In this document: piece by piece, positions 1 through 13,955 of the stretch | Layout: each line of letters starts with the position of its first letter | Numbering within the stretch: position 1 is the first letter of the stretch | Assembly: GCA_014526335.1 (NCBI GenBank) | Contig: JACTAT010000006.1 | Location: 3,479,202 to 3,543,201, forward strand | DNA from: Chrysaora quinquecirrha | Lineage: Eukaryota; Cnidaria; Scyphozoa; Semaeostomeae; Pelagiidae | DNA length: 64,000 nt | Reading direction: 5' to 3' | Notes under the pieces: generated by a model | What the model was told of the DNA's origin: nothing | The model's input: the letters and a program-made list of their open reading frames with translations, nothing else | Database searches by the model: none | Program-made: the position numbers and the translations under genes

Positions 1-3000
1 CCTTGGTCTTTCCTGAGCTATAAAGGCACCTGATACTAAATATCAATATTGGGATTTTTTGAGATTTTCCTTTATAAAATAGTGGCGGTAGGTGCCGCTT
101 TTAAAAGACGCTGAATAAATTATTAAAATTGCAATCACAGTAAAGAATAACATTTAAGTAAACAATAAAAATAAAAATTGGCAGAAAGCAAAACTTGGAT
201 CGGAAAACTCAAAGTTTTGTCAAAGAGCAAGCAGAAGATAATTTAACTAACTACCAAGAATGGTTTAGATCGTGTTCAGGTAGCTATGCAAAATGGTTTC
301 TTGTTTCATTTGAGAAGTCTTTATACTTTGTCCCAAAAGGGGGGACTAGACCAAATTTTTTGGCGATATGCCGCCCTAACTTGCCGCAAAATTCCGATAT
401 GCCACAAAAGATACCCTTTAACATGTTCGCAAAACGGCGTAGCTGCCAAACTGTAATCTTATGTTGCACAATGATATTCCCAGTTTTATGCCAATTACGA
501 AGAAAAATATGCACAAATATATAGAAAATTAACAATATCGGTCTTGCCGAAATTCTATTGAAATGCCTTGGCGAAGAATTTGTGCAAAACTGTACTATTG
601 AGAAGATTCTCTGTACTATTCCTTATACTGAAATCGGGAAACGGATATCATCATCATCATAATTATTTGTAGAGTAAGCAGCAAATGAATATTTTTCATA
701 GCTTATCGGGTCCTACTGATTTCTAATAGCTACTAATTTATTTAGACGACTTAAAGCTTTATAAAGATTTGGTTACAAAATATTAAAGTTTATTAAACGA
801 AGAAAAAATCAATCCTGTTAAAAAGAAAGATAGAAATGAAGCCTAAAAAGCGTTTATTTTAAGCTACGATAAACCTATACTGTTAAAAAGCAAAATTTCG
901 GGATTTTTAATTTCCTACAGTTGCATTAGCCTCAGTTGCATCAACCGCCATTGTTTAATGAATCTTAATTGTTTAAGTAAAGCAGAAAGGCTGTTCGCAT
1001 GCGTTATGTCTCGTTGTAAGAGCTGGAATAGTTTATTTCAAAGTAAGTAATGGAACAAACTCCAAAGAAGTAGACTTTGACAGCTACGAGATACCACTGC
1101 CAGAGATGAAGCATAATGAGGTACTCGTAAGACAAAACATGCTCCACTTTAGTATACCGTTGATACCATCCCTTAAATATACACCAAGAGTCCGCATTAT
1201 GCTTTCTTTAACGTGTTTGAAAGAACTTACATTACAAAAGTATTTGAATTAATAATTACCGAGAAGAGGTCTGCTAGAGCTACGGGCAAGATTTCGATCC
1301 TTTAGACTTTTCTACCGAATACCAGAGAGAGCAAATTTATATTTCGGAAGTTTCTTTTATTTTTTTTACTTTGTCCATTAGTCTAACATTTCTAAAGATA
1401 ATTGCTCACACTGCTCAACTGGACCTAGCGCGATTTTAACCGATAGTGAATAATCGTCAAAACCTGGTAGCCCGGTAGCACGGTTAAACTGGAGTGTAAT
1501 CACGTAACTTTACCTTAAACTGGGAGCGAATAAAGACAGTGTTTTCTTTTGCTTGCTGTCAAGGCGGGCCCAAGCTTAGCTTTAGACTGAGAGAGACGAA
1601 TAGGTCTGTTTAGAGAAATCACGAAATCTCCTGATTACATAAAGAGCATTAAAAGTATCGTTAAAATTTTGAGAAGATTAATGTTCTACTTGCTGTAATA
1701 ACTTGAATAAAATCCAAGGGCTGAGCCTAAGAATTACTGAACAAAGACATTTGGATTTAAAAGACAAAAGACTCTTAGAGAATGAAATATGCTTGAAATT
1801 AAAATCTATATTTGGGATTAAGTTGTTTCTTCAGCTAACTGTATCCAGGTGGAAAACTGTCCTATAGTGCTGTCTTTGGGTTGAAAGAATTTGGGAGTGC
1901 CTATTCTATGACAGTGTTGTGTCACGTTACTGTTACTTGAAGTGATAGCTACAATCATTTTAATCTTTAAATGATTTGACATGACTTTCTAATCCAATCT
2001 GTACTGGGGTCCGTTCCCCCTATCAGTTGTAGCATATAAACGGGTGAAACTGACTGAATTTTAAAATATTTAATCTTTTATACGATGACATAATTTTGTT
2101 AAAATTGAATGAGCAACGTGACGTCATGATGCCCATATTTGGAATACAGTCACGAAAGTATTTGCTTTTCTACTTAATAAATAATTTATTACAAGACTGT
2201 TCCGGATGTAATATACACCAATCACCTCATCCAATCAAGAGCATTCATATGATACACCAATTGTTTACAATTGTGCTTATCTGTTAATTATTCTAACTAT
2301 GACGTCATAAATTTTGAAGACGTCATGATTCAAATGGAATTGATGAAAATTTCCAAAACAATTTGTTTTTCAGGAAAGTAGCCAGCGAGCAACATATGAT
2401 AAAATTGTATCTATAAAATTATTAACTGCAGATGTTAATAATTTCAAATTCATAAGAACTAAATGTGGTATTTAGGTTTATCTGATTGTTACTTCAAATG
2501 TCACATCTACTTTATGGTATTTTGTACTAAAACCTGGACTGAACCCCTTGTGACCTTTCTCTTAGAAATCACCCCTGAACACCCAGATATCTAACTGAAC
2601 CTCTGAGATTTGCTTCAAATTGACCTCCAGCCGTTTCTGTTCTGTGCTTCTTGTATTCAATGTTAATACACCTCTACCCTTATCTACTTGTGCCTTGCCT
2701 TAGCTTTCTTTATTTTTCCAAATTCCGCCTAAGTCAATTTTTTGTCTGTTTCTGGCGTTTATACTCTTAGGAGTGTCAGACGGAGAAAGCTTTTAAGCGT
2801 TCAAGAGGTGTTCCTTGAAATTTCAATTTTCTTCATGAAGAAAGAAAACATTCGCTTTGAATTATGCAATTAAAACACCTGAACACAAGGTGCAGGGTTT
2901 GGCTTGAGTGTGGAAGGACTCGAAAATAAAATAGTGTTGTGAATATTCACACTGGTCCTATAGTTATTCATATGACACAGCCTGCTCCCTAAGACCACCC

Positions 3001-3539
3001 AGTCTGCTTCGAGAGACTATTTTAATGAATGTAACAGATCGTATTTGCGAATGGAGCGAGAACAAGATGTTTTGAAGCATATTTGTGGGGTATTTCATTT
3101 GATCTCAGTTCACTTAGACTGACAGATGTATAACTCCCATCACTGGGATCTGACGGCGTCAAGGCAAGCCAAGGCGGCCCGATCATAGTCCTTCTGTTTT
3201 CTACTATCACAGAATAGTTCCTATTGACATAGATTCCACAGTCTGGAACCACAGTATAGTTTCATTAAATTAGCTCTAAACATTTAATTTTGAATAACAA
3301 ACAGACTCTTGAAGAAACGTTTGCCTTGATATAAGTGCCAAATCTGAGAAACTGTGCCATAATTGGTGGGCCAAAGCTTCTTATAAAATAATGTAATTGG
3401 GTTTATGTTTGAGTGTGATGATGCATGCTTCCCTTTTAGACGTATAAGACTTCTACTATACTTCATACTAAATAAAGTCTCTTAAAATACTGTACCTTAT
3501 ATACTTTTCAAATGTCAAATATATACAATCACCTTTATA
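1..3539. other. No gene recognised
   Basis: AT-rich DNA with only short open frames that match no family I know. Nothing with domain-like composition or paired splice sites was convincing. Confidence 0.5.
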
Positions 3540-4530
3540 AGAAACATAAGTCCACGAACTTTAAGTTTTTCGAATGACTATGGCCTTGATTTACTCCTCT
3601 CTCTTATAGCGTAGATTCCAACTCAAGATGCTTCTGTTTTTGACTGATGTTGATTATCATTAGCTTGCATTGCTTTTAAAGAGCATAAATCAATACACAA
3701 AAGACCTTGTATCGCTTTTACTCTGAGCAATTTCATCCTTCTAAATTTACCTTATCACAGTCCCCTCACAGTCGCAGGCAATATAACGTTCAGCCTGAGA
3801 AGTCAAGGCTAAATTTCCATGTATTAGCTTTCCGTCTCTTTAACCTAATATTTAGGCTCTACGTTATTAGGAAAGACAGCTATACATTAGTATACAGTAG
3901 ACCTTTATTCTGTTTGCTATGGCTGGCCTACTTTAAACGTGGGCCTTATTTCAGTCTGCTTCTGTTTTCGACCAATATTGACTACAAGATCCTTTCTTAT
4001 ACGTTTATTCTAAGACCTTTCATACTTCTAACTCCTTTAGTTCACTAAAGCCGTGGCAATAGCCTTGCCTTAAGGCAAAGACATCACATCAGGACTAAAT
4101 TTTGGCGTAGTTTAGCTCTGTTTTCTAATTAGGTAGTCCTTTATTTAATATTCCTCTGTTTTGACGAATATCGACGAGATTGACTCAGAGCTATGCTTTT
4201 ATAAAGCTTGGATTTAAAAAGCAGTATAGAAGAAACATAAGACCTTCCATGGTTTTTGTTCTGACTGCTTTGACACTTCTAGTGACCGCTTCTAGCTTTA
4301 CTGTAACACTGGCAATAGCCTTTAGGCAAATAAATCAAGGCCGAATTTGAACGAATAATAGCTCTCTTTCCCAACTACGTAGTCCTTAAATTTGCTCCCA
4401 TTTGCGACCGAGTAGTATAGAAGAAACAGAACACCTATCATGCTTTTTAGTAGTATCAATGCTCACTTCACTGTTACAATGGTAATGGCCTTTAAGCAAA
4501 ACATAAAAACTTTATAGTACTAAATTTTGA
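3540..4530. repeat. Degenerate tandem repeat
   Basis: Several motifs recur in the same order. Examples are GGCAATAGCCTT plus TTAGGCAAA near 4053 and 4310, with a decayed form near 4478; AGCTCTNTTTTCTAA-like plus TAGTCCTTA near 4110 and 4359; TATAGAAGAAACA near 4225 and 4416; and TTCTGTTTT-GAC near 3640, 3961 and 4151. Period is irregular, about 170-320 bp, and copies are strongly decayed. Confidence 0.5.
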
Positions 4531-7500
4531 TATATACCTTGTTTTTAAGTTACCAGGCAATAATTATGAAAAACATGAGGTAACATCGTTCATACTGGAT
4601 TTCTTTCCATGGCTGTATAACTGATAATAATCCCAATATCTTCCAATGAACCAGATATTCCTAGTTGCAATGTTACATTGTAAAATGGTTCATGAACATA
4701 ACATGCTATGATTAGTGATTTTAAGGCGATTTCATAATGGTGATTGTGATTCATTTCCATTGTTTCTGAATGGATTTGCTAGATTATTTTGAAGCGTTAC
4801 TCTTTGTGATTTGATTAAGTATTATAAGGACTCTTTACCGAACAACACCGAAATTTCATGACGAAAAACTGAAGTAAAATTCATCTCTGTGTATTACTTG
4901 AGCCAGAAAGACACTGTTATACAAAAGTGAATCTTTTTACAGATTAAAAGTGATCCAGAACATCACATTGATACATTAAGCTCGATTGTTTATCAGGACA
5001 TTTGGACCAAGCATGTAAGTTGTCTCAGTCCTTAGTTCTTGTTTTAAAATGATCTTGACTTCTTTTAGCGAATCAAATGGGGTTTTTTCATGGACATATG
5101 TTTCAAGATCTTCTTACAATCAATTTTCGAAACCCCTTAGATTGTTATTTCACTTTGCTTTAAATGACGTCATTTACGCCGAAAACACGGTCGTCCATTT
5201 TCCATTGATCATTAGAACCGAAGCTGGCCAATCTGTTTGTGGGAATTCCATACACTCATTTAGTTATGAGAAAACCTCTTAAAGATTATCGATAAACTGC
5301 ACAAGACCTTTTTGTGAAGATTAAGAAACTTTTTAACAGGTATAGGTCTAGATCTAAGGCCCATTGATACCTATGACACTTTATCCGTTTTGTAACTGCG
5401 TCATTAAATACCCTCTCAGTTGGATTTCAAGCTGACACTTCTCGTTAAGATATCCTTATTTTCCTCAACTCTTCTTCTTTCTCAAGAATGATACATTAGT
5501 CTACTCTGAACAGTTGCATTGAATTGTAGATTACATACACGCATTTTTTTAATAAGAAACAAGCTGTGCTCTGAGCCATATAGTAGGGTTCTAAACTTTG
5601 AGCACATTTGGTACAGTTAATTGGTGTAGTGGAATGTTAACTTACAAATCTAAATTTCGAAAATTTCGTGAAATAAAGGTTTAGTATTTAGTGCATGTTC
5701 TTAGCATTCAAAATATGGACTTTTCTGGAATTGACCTTAAGTATGATAGTTTTGGAAATAATTTTTGCGTCAACATAACACAGTACATCACTGAAAAAGA
5801 ATTCTGCATTTCAAAGCGGAAATAGTTTCTTAGTTTATTTCTTATTTCTTAGACCAAGAAGAGTTTCTTGGTCTTAATGCTAAGTATAAAAGAGAAATTG
5901 CATCATTAAACAAATGAACTAATTTTCAAACATAAACTCAAACTTCATTATTTAAAAAAAATTTTGCCCATCAATAAAGGTAGGGTTTCTAATATGTTGG
6001 CACTTTTATCATAGCCAACTTTACTTGAAGATTTTCGTACCTTTCCAAGAATGTAACTTTTAGAGCTGAATTAACAGTCTTTTTTATCAAGTAGAGAAAT
6101 CTTAAAACTAAAAATAGCCGGTATCTTTTATTCCCAAAATTTTACTGTTTCAATGTTCTTCCAACTAAAGAACTACTGTGGAACTTTTTCTCCCAACTGG
6201 TATACAACACGTATCAATATCTCGCATGTGCTTGATATTCAGTACAACTAACTCTCTAAAGTTTGCCCATAACTCATCTTCTTACTTGAATGGGTCCACT
6301 CGTTTACCATGGAACTTTCAATGTTATTATTAACCAGAGAAACGTCATCGATACATAATAATATTAAAGATCTGTAGTTCGTTCTTGGTGGAATATTTTC
6401 AATTAACTTGAAGTTTATAGAAGAAACCTGCGTGCAATTGAAATTCATATATTTGTCTTGAATGTTTAACACCACTAAATTTTCGGATTCCATCTATTGG
6501 GGGTATGCCTATTTGTGTCACTTGCGGAAAAAAGTACAATTGAAATTCATATATAGAGCCCTGAAAAAGTACAGAGTAACCTTCCTATAAAGGACACTTG
6601 TGGAACAACTGTTTTTGTCCTTTATCGAGAGGTCTCCACGTGGAGGTTGTTCTAGTAAAGAAATTACCTTTTAAACTTATATATGTACCCGTTGTTTTGA
6701 GGCGTCTATCGAGTATCGGTGTTCGCTAATGGAATGTAAGTTTGCAAAAGGTGGAACTAAAAATTCGTGACCTTATAAATTTGCGTAACCATTATGAGTA
6801 AGATTTTCTATAATTTTGACATTCATGCATGGAGATTCAGATGATCTAGGTTTTACGGTTAAGTTTTGTAGCCAAAGATGATTTCACTGCTATTCTGTCA
6901 TGTTTAAAGAGCTTACCTCGCAAATAGTGTCCACTTAACATAAGCAAAGGCGTGATGTGTACTGTGATACATCGACAGCTGTAGCTTGCAAAAAGCATAA
7001 GCTATCAAAGTATGATCGGCGCAAAGATTAAGTCATCTAGGGGGCGCACCTGAATACAGAGGGGTACATGTGAAATGGCACTTAATCATCATCATCATCA
7101 TCTTCATCATCAATTTATTTAAAGTAGGCCAAAAAGATACAAAAATTAAAATAGCCATATTATGGATAATTAAGGTTTACAATATATATCTACTGGTTAA
7201 AAACAAAGAAGAGAAATTTGTCCTGTTAAGAATCCAACTTGTGGAATGTATGTATTGCAGAGCCTGCAGTTGCACTTAAGTGGTGATGTGCGCCGTATGA
7301 GCAAATGTACAAATATTTTCACCGATTGTCTTGTCCGGGACTCAATTGATTAGGATAGGGGGTCACAGCGCGATGAGCGTTGGAGGCGGTGGACCAGTCA
7401 TAAAATAGAATAAACACACAGTAGTCTATCGTAAAAAATTAGCAATGAAGTGGGCACTTGCTCAGAATTCAATAGGGCTCATTGCAATTTGGGATTGATA

Positions 7501-8160
7501 TTCATAGCTAAGTTTGTATAATTTTATATTTGTAGCACAAGAAAGGGCATTATAAAAGGGGGCAATTATAAGATTTCCAGAAACGTGGGGAGGTTGCAGC
7601 CTGGCTCTTTGATCTGTGCCAGGTATTGTTTATCTGGAACAAATTGAATTTACCCATGCAACCCTGCCCAACCCTGTTTATAGTGCCAACATACCTATTC
7701 AGTTAAGCAAGCCTACGATCACTTTTCTGAGCTTTCATTACTCTTGTAATTCCTTAGATTCGGAATTCCTTCTTTCAGTAAAAAGGAAAAATACTTTATT
7801 GAAGTTTAAAAAGTCATCATGTTGCAATAACCATTTAGAAATAGTTGTTTTTCTTTTCTCTTTCTTACAATCTTATCACATCTTGAATCCTTATCCAATA
7901 TAAAGGATTGATTTACTGTATTACTGAATACTAGCTTAATATATTGTTTCAAAGCTGCGGTTAAAATTTCGTTAATGTAATTTCTATCCCTTACCATCCC
8001 TCACAATTTGTCCATTTAGAGATTCCCAAAATTATCTATTAGGGTTTTTAAATAAGGTGAAGAATGGTAACCGCTATGAATAGACAGTTTCATATAGTTT
8101 GAATGAAAAAGACTCTAGAAATCATTCTGTCTTTCTTGAACACTTTGGTACACTACTAAG
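4531..8160. other. No gene recognised; short hairpin at 5851-5874
   Basis: No coding family recognised. A perfect 10-bp hairpin (AGACCAAGAA, loop GAGT, TTCTTGGTCT) lies at 5851-5874. An 18-bp direct repeat, CAATTGAAATTCATATAT, occurs near 6434 and 6537. A short CAT-rich microsatellite lies near 7086-7112. Confidence 0.5.
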
Positions 8161-8164
8161 TAAA

Positions 8165-9444
8165 CTGTATTTTACTTTACTTTTGTTTACATTAATTACT
8201 TTAATTTTACTTTTCTTTACTTTACATTACTTTCCTTTACTTTACTTCACTTTACTTTACTTTACTTCTCTTGACTTTACTTGACTTGACTTGACTTGAC
8301 TTGACTTGACTTTACATTACTTTACTTTACTTTATTTTACTTTACTTTACTTTACTTTACTTTTCTTTACTTTTATTTACTTTACTTTACTTTACTTTAC
8401 TTTACATTACTTTCCTTTACTTTACTTCACTTTACTTTTCTTGACTTGACTTGACTTTACTTTTCTTGACTTTACTTTACTTGACTTTACTTTACTTTAC
8501 TTTACTTTACTTTACTTTACTTTACTTTACTTTACTTTACTTTACTTTACTTTACTTTGCATTACTTTCCTTTGCTTTACTCACTTTTCTTTTCTTGACT
8601 TTTTTGACTTTACTTGACTTTACTTTATTTGACTTGACTTTACTTGACTTTGCTTTACCTTACTTTTCTTTACTTTACTTTTCTTTACTTTGTTTTACTT
8701 CACGTTACTTTACTTTATTTTACTTTACTTTGCTTTACTTTACTTTACTTTACTTCACGTTACTTTACTTTCTTTACTTTACTTTACTTAACTTTGCTTT
8801 ACTTTTCTTTACTTTATTTATTTCATTTTACTTTCCTTTATCTTACTTTACTTTACTTTGATTTACTTTACTTTACTTTACTTTACTTCGCTTTACTTCA
8901 CGTTACTTTACTTTATTTTACTTTGCTTTGCTTTACTTTACTTCACTTTACTTCACGTTACTTTACTTTCTTTACTTTACTTTACTTAACTTTACTTTAC
9001 TTTTCTTTACTTTATTTATTTCATTTTACTTTCCTTTATCTTACTTTACTTTACTTTGATTTACTTTACTTTACTTTACTTTACTTTACTTTTCTTTACT
9101 TTACTTTACTTCGCTTTACTTCACGTTACTTTACTTTCTTTACTTTACTTCACTTAACTTTACTTTACTTTTCTTTACTTTATTTATTTCATTTTACTTT
9201 CCTTTATCTTACTTTACTTTACTTTGATTTACTTTACCTTACTTTACTTTACTTTACTTTATTTTACTTTACTTTACTTTACTTTACTTTACTTTACTTT
9301 ACTTTACTTTACTTTACTTTACTTTACTTTACTTTACTTTACTTTACTTTACTTTACTTTACTTTACTTTACTTTACTTTACTTTACTTTACTTTACTTT
9401 ACTTTACTTTTCTTTTCTTTACTTCGCTCTTCTTTACTTTACTA
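8165..9444 (+). repeat. TTTAC pentanucleotide array
   Basis: About 1.28 kb of (TTTAC)n with T, G and C variants. An uninterrupted run of about 29 units lies at about 9263-9410. A longer variant block containing TTTATTTATTTCATTTTAC recurs at about 8815, 9013 and 9181 (spacing 198 and 168 bp), so segments were duplicated within the array. Open frames of up to about 300 codons here (LLYFT repeats) are by-products of the repeat. Confidence 0.95.
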
Positions 9445-10317
9445 AAATATGTCTTGAATAAGCGCAGGGGGCGCTTATTAAAGGAAGGCACGCTTATTAC
9501 CTTATTTTATAGTCCAGTTACGATACGAGATATAAACACATTATTTACCTTTACGTTATAAATTGGAGCTTCAGCTGCTTTGATGCGCTTATCTCAAAAC
9601 TTTTTATATCTAATTAAGCTGCAGGTACATTTCCAATTAACTCTCGGCTTCTCTTAAAGCCCTTCATATAAATATGAAGCGTTCACCATGGTCTTACTAT
9701 TTCACGTCCCTCTATCCGAAGATATTGATCAGTTTCGGGCATTTTCATGATTACTTTGACTCGCAACTAGATAAGACTGCCTAATAACCATAATACCTAC
9801 CATATTTTCAAAGAAACCTTGTTTTTCGTAAAGAAAAATTAAGCATGAAAACAACGCTATATAATCTTAGTATCAGCTACATTAAAATCATGAGTACAAA
9901 GTAAAACTTACCTAATTTTATTTCTTTTTGACATCAGTTCAGTTATCGTCGCTATCAAAACAGTCAGGCGAACTTCAACGCTCGATTATTACACAACGCA
10001 GCACAACGCCCTTACCAGAAGCTCAATTGTGCTTGATTTGAGTTTTAATTACGACACTGTTTTGTGGTCTATAAAATCTAAATTCGCAAATCCACAATTA
10101 GCGGTATGGTGCCTACAAGATCTTAAATAAATTCTTTTGACCTGGTAGTCGACCAGCAACTGCTTATTTGAGATTTGCTTGGCTAATAGAACTTGGATCT
10201 GTTTTTTAAACCGGAGGTTTCAGTGTTAGATTGCGTAACATTTTCTCAGGATGCTAGCCTTAGCTCCTTGTGGGACGATGTATGCCTGATGTACTGAGTT
10301 TTTTTTCTCAAACGGTA
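9445..10317. other. No gene recognised
   Basis: Short frames only. An imperfect inverted GCGCTTATT/AATAAGCG-type sequence just after the TTTAC array (about 9460-9500) hints at a transposon end. Confidence 0.4.
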
Positions 10318-10996
10318 CAGTAAAAACCCGCACATAAGGATCTAAGCTTTTGAGCACAGCCTGCTTATCTTCTTATGTACACTTTTTTTTTAATAAGCAA
10401 CCACTCAATAAGCAACTAGGGCTGAACTGACCTTAACATTAAGAAACTAGAGGGCTCAATTGAATTACTGTTAGCAACTAAGAAGTCAAACAACGAAGCT
10501 TATTCTCTTTCTTGTGTTAGGAAATTGTTCTTCGTTCTTATGTTTTGCATGTTGAAGTTCGTTAGCTAACGTTTTTCAACTTACTGTCTCCCAAAATTCA
10601 TGTTGTAGGCCTAACAGATGACGATTTTGACCCGCGAACTTTGAGGGCTGAAATGTCTAAAATTTTAAGCAACTTTGAGGGCTGATCGAAAGTCAAGTTG
10701 CTTATTAAAAAAAGTGTAATGAGGTGTATACTATAATTAGGATAGAGGTTCTTAAAAGAGGATCTTAAGCGATTGCAAGATAAAATAAAGCATGGTTCAA
10801 GGTCTAGTTGAGGCCATGAAAAGGTTAACCAAAGCGCAAATTGCATTCAAACCCCAGCGAGTGATCCAAGTTCCCTTAATTACGAACCTCTTTGGATATT
10901 AGAGACTAAGATGGTTCTTATTTATGGGGTAGAATATATACAAATTCAGGCCGTAGGTTCTTAATAAGTGAATGTTCTTATGTGCGGGTTTTACTG
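10318..10996. mobile_element. MITE with 20-21 bp terminal inverted repeats and TA flanks
   Basis: Left end CAGTAAAAACCCGCACATAAG is matched on the opposite strand at the right end by CAGTAAAACCCGCACATAAG, with one A indel. Both ends are flanked by TA (10316-10317 and 10997-10998). The 679-bp interior has no transposase. The TA duplication suggests a non-autonomous Tc1/mariner-type element; the superfamily is inferred. Confidence 0.8.
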
Positions 10997-10998
10997 TA

Positions 10999-12145
10999 AC
11001 AGTGCTATACAGTAAAGGAAAGTTGAAAGTACAATGTATCCAGCGATGTAAAACAGGAATTTAAACCAACAAAGAATTCTACCACAATATCTTTTATTTC
11101 AGTACAATAAAACCCACCACTAAGAAATTGAATTAATGTTTAAGAAACTGCCACCTTGTACATGAAATTATTTGTGTTCAGTTATAAGAAAACGGTCAAC
11201 CTCGAAATCTTAGTTCAGTTTCTGATTAGTCTACTGTCTTCAGAGTTAGTTCGGCACAGCTAAGGTAGAGATGGCAAGGGGTTTGGAGTTGCCCTTGACT
11301 GTCAAGTGCCACCAAAAAACTTCTGAGAAGGTGTGCCAACCAAATGTAGCCAACATTCATGTTGGGCGAATCGTTGGCAACCTTTTGCCACTGTTTGCTG
11401 AGCAAAAATCATGTTTGATGATATTGCCTGCAGTGTGATCAGGATGAAAATCACCCAATAAGACAAATAACATTCCTGGTCGTAAAGAAGCAAGCTACAA
11501 ATGAATGTTAAGTTTGTTTCATTGAAAATCATCAATAAACAATCCAAATAAGAAATTGCCAACAGGAGCACATTTGTGATGCGAATATTTGCTGAAATGT
11601 TAGGTAGATTTAGCCCGTCTAATAGTCAATAATAGCAGCCAACAGGCAAGGGAGGTTGCACGAAATGCTGGGTGTTTGTCGATGACTTTTCGCAAAGGCT
11701 TTTGAAGCTTTCAAGACACCTCTGCTGACCATGTTATGTTGAACTGGTTGTCTCTCGTTTCTCTCTTTGCTCTCAATACTCCACTATACTTGGTCAATTT
11801 TTTATTAATTAACTCTGTTGCACATTTTCCAAAACAGCTGCAGTGCCTAATATGCGTGGTTTCATTACAGATTATCACTAATACGAGTATTAAATGTACT
11901 TGAACTTCATTGGTTTTTATACGGCAATGTGGTCTACTCCTTGTACGGAATCTCTGCCCTATCTAACCAACCTTGCACCCTTAATCTCCAATGTTAATTG
12001 AATTGATAAGCTGCATTTGAATTTAGTTGAAGTTAATTGCAACTTTTCAGAGACTAAAGGTTCTATTCGTATACAGTTTTCTAACAAGCTATTTGAAAAT
12101 TGGTATATGTATTCCGCCTATTGTTAATAATTCTATCAGCCTTCC
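10999..12145. other. No gene; interspersed repeat fragment at about 11310-11400
   Basis: The segment with AAATGTAGCCAACATTCATG and TTGGCAACCTTTTGCCA resembles 29460-29640 (AAATGTAGCCAATA, CCAACATTCTTGTT, TGGCAACCTTTGGCCA). It is probably a dispersed element. Nothing else recognised. Confidence 0.45.
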
Positions 12146-12520
12146 TATCCAAATACTTACAAGTACTAACCTTAAACATTAACCTTACATTATATCTTTA
12201 CATCTGACTTTGCACACTAACCTTACATAAACTAGCAATTAACAAAGGTACTAACCAGCTTCTAACCAACTTAACGAGGTACTAACCTTACCCATTAACG
12301 TTACACACTAACCTTACATACTAACACATACTAACCTCACATTTAACCACACATACTAACTACCACTAACCTGGTGCTAACCAGGTACTAAACAGCTACT
12401 ACCCAGGTACTAACTTTGCACATTAACCTTACATTCTAACATTTCATACTAACATGACTGATAACTACTGCTAACCAACTGCAAACCAGATACAAACCCT
12501 AAACACAAACCTTACATAGA
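12146..12520 (+). repeat. TAACCTTACA-like minisatellite
   Basis: A degenerate array built on ACTAACCTTACAT / ATTAACCTTACAC, with insertions such as GGTACTAACCAG. Unit length varies, about 10-14 bp. It contains TAACC but is not a telomeric TTAGGG array. Confidence 0.7.
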
Positions 12521-13211
12521 TAGTAAAACGCAAGACTTAAGTACTCTAGTGGAGTTTCGCTGTCTTAGGCAAAGCATCAACCTACCGTTATTGAAGAAAT
12601 TTCGACCAACATCTAACGGTCATCATTAGTAATTCTTTTCAATATTTACAGAGCTTTCTTGTCTTAATGATGAATATTCATTTTTAGTTTTAAGGATACA
12701 GTAGAGCTAGTATTGGTTAATAAGAAGGGTGCAAACAGTCTTTCGTTTTCTTTTCACAGAAATTTTTAAACAGTTTCTTTCTTATTTTAATTAAGCGTAC
12801 ATTGAGCATGGATCAAGACATTAGCCATCCCACAATTCTTGCTAATTCTCCATACTCTGTTGTAATATGCAAGACATTGATGAAATAACTAAACATATAG
12901 ATCTTTATCAGGGATGGCACATGATGATTACTAAATATATATAAACACTATTCGGAATCTTTTCAAAACGACGCATTTATCAGCTGTTTAAATACGCAGG
13001 ACTCGCATACTCTGAATTATCTCAGTAGAGTAGCAGAGACAATATTTCTCAGTTTTTGTGTTCCTATATCTCCATCCCGCTTAGTTAATCAAGTAGCCTT
13101 TCAAAAATGCCCAGTTTAACAATTTCTATTCCATTCTAGAGTGAATTCAGGCGATATAGACGATAAAGGCTAAAGAGAAGCGATAATCGGTCGTAAAAAG
13201 GTAAATTCTGA
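12521..13211. other. No gene recognised
   Basis: AT-rich DNA with short open frames only. Confidence 0.45.
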
Positions 13212-13225
13212 GTATCATATGGTAT

Positions 13226-13409
13226 AGAGTAAATATATTCGGACTTATCAAGGCTGTTTCTGACACCGCATTGATAGTCACCACTTATTATGACAAGCCT
13301 TTGATATTTATTTTGGCAACGATGATGGGAGACGGATCTCTCCCGAACCGGTGCCCAACTAAATGTCAAAGGCTTGTCATGATAAGTGGTGACTATCATG
13401 TCTAATACG
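13226..13409 (-). mobile_element. Short Penelope-like foldback element with 14-bp target duplication
   Basis: The 184-bp element is flanked by GTATCATATGGTAT (13212-13225) and GTATCATGTGGTAT (13410-13423), 13 of 14 identical. Inside, two inverted arms (GATAGTCACCACTTAT... and its complement) enclose a core with GATGATGGGAGA and TCTCTCCCGAA, followed on the minus strand by a tail ending CCGAATATATTTACTC. It shares ends and layout with the element at 19431-19847. Assignment to Penelope-like elements rests on the variable-length duplication, inverted LTR-like arm and hammerhead-like core, and is inferred. Confidence 0.65.
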
Positions 13410-13779
13410 GTATCATGTGGTATGTTATCTCTATGAAGAACATCGAACAACGGAAAAATATGTTTGCTCTTAAGGTCATTTCCTTGCAAAGCCGAAACCT
13501 CCATACAGCGGACACGTCTCTATAACGAATAATAGCATTGGTCCCACAGGTTCTCTAAATGGAGGTTGCATTGTACATTCTTAGCTTTGGATTGTAGTCT
13601 ACACCAAGAAATCAGTGGTGTATAGATACTACCATAAAGTCCTATCTATACAGTATATGCTTTCTTTTGTCAACGCTCTTAAAACTGATGCTGTACCTCA
13701 GAAACTATTTTGCTGCTTTATAGATTGCTTAACAGTAGAAATTGTGACATGTTCTGCATTGTAAACAACCTTTCTTGGA

Positions 13780-13955
13780 GGTGCTGTGGCGTCATGGTGT
13801 AATCGAGCTGACCCGTGGTGTCAAGAGCTCAGTGTGGTCAGGGTTCGAGCCCAGCCACGGTAGTGTCACAGCCAGGGTCGAAGTCTCGATTAGTTAACAT
13901 ACTACCGAGATCCTAGGGACTGGCGATAAAACACCATTTCACCTTCACCTTCACC
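13780..13955 (+). mobile_element. tRNA-derived SINE
   Basis: A tRNA-like head (GTGGCGTCATGGTGTAATC, with B box GGTTCGAGCCC) is followed by GTGTCACAGCCAGGGTCG and a body ending in a (CACCTT)n-like tail. The body segment recurs at 28030-28060 in intron 1, so this is a dispersed family. Confidence 0.75.

Noticed and set aside
8451..9561. Open frames of up to 305 codons rich in LLYFT
   Set aside because: Direct translation of the TTTAC repeat, which lacks stops in these frames.
12146..12520. Interstitial telomere from the TAACC words
   Set aside because: The unit is closer to TAACCTTACA with variable length and does not match TTAGGG or its complement.
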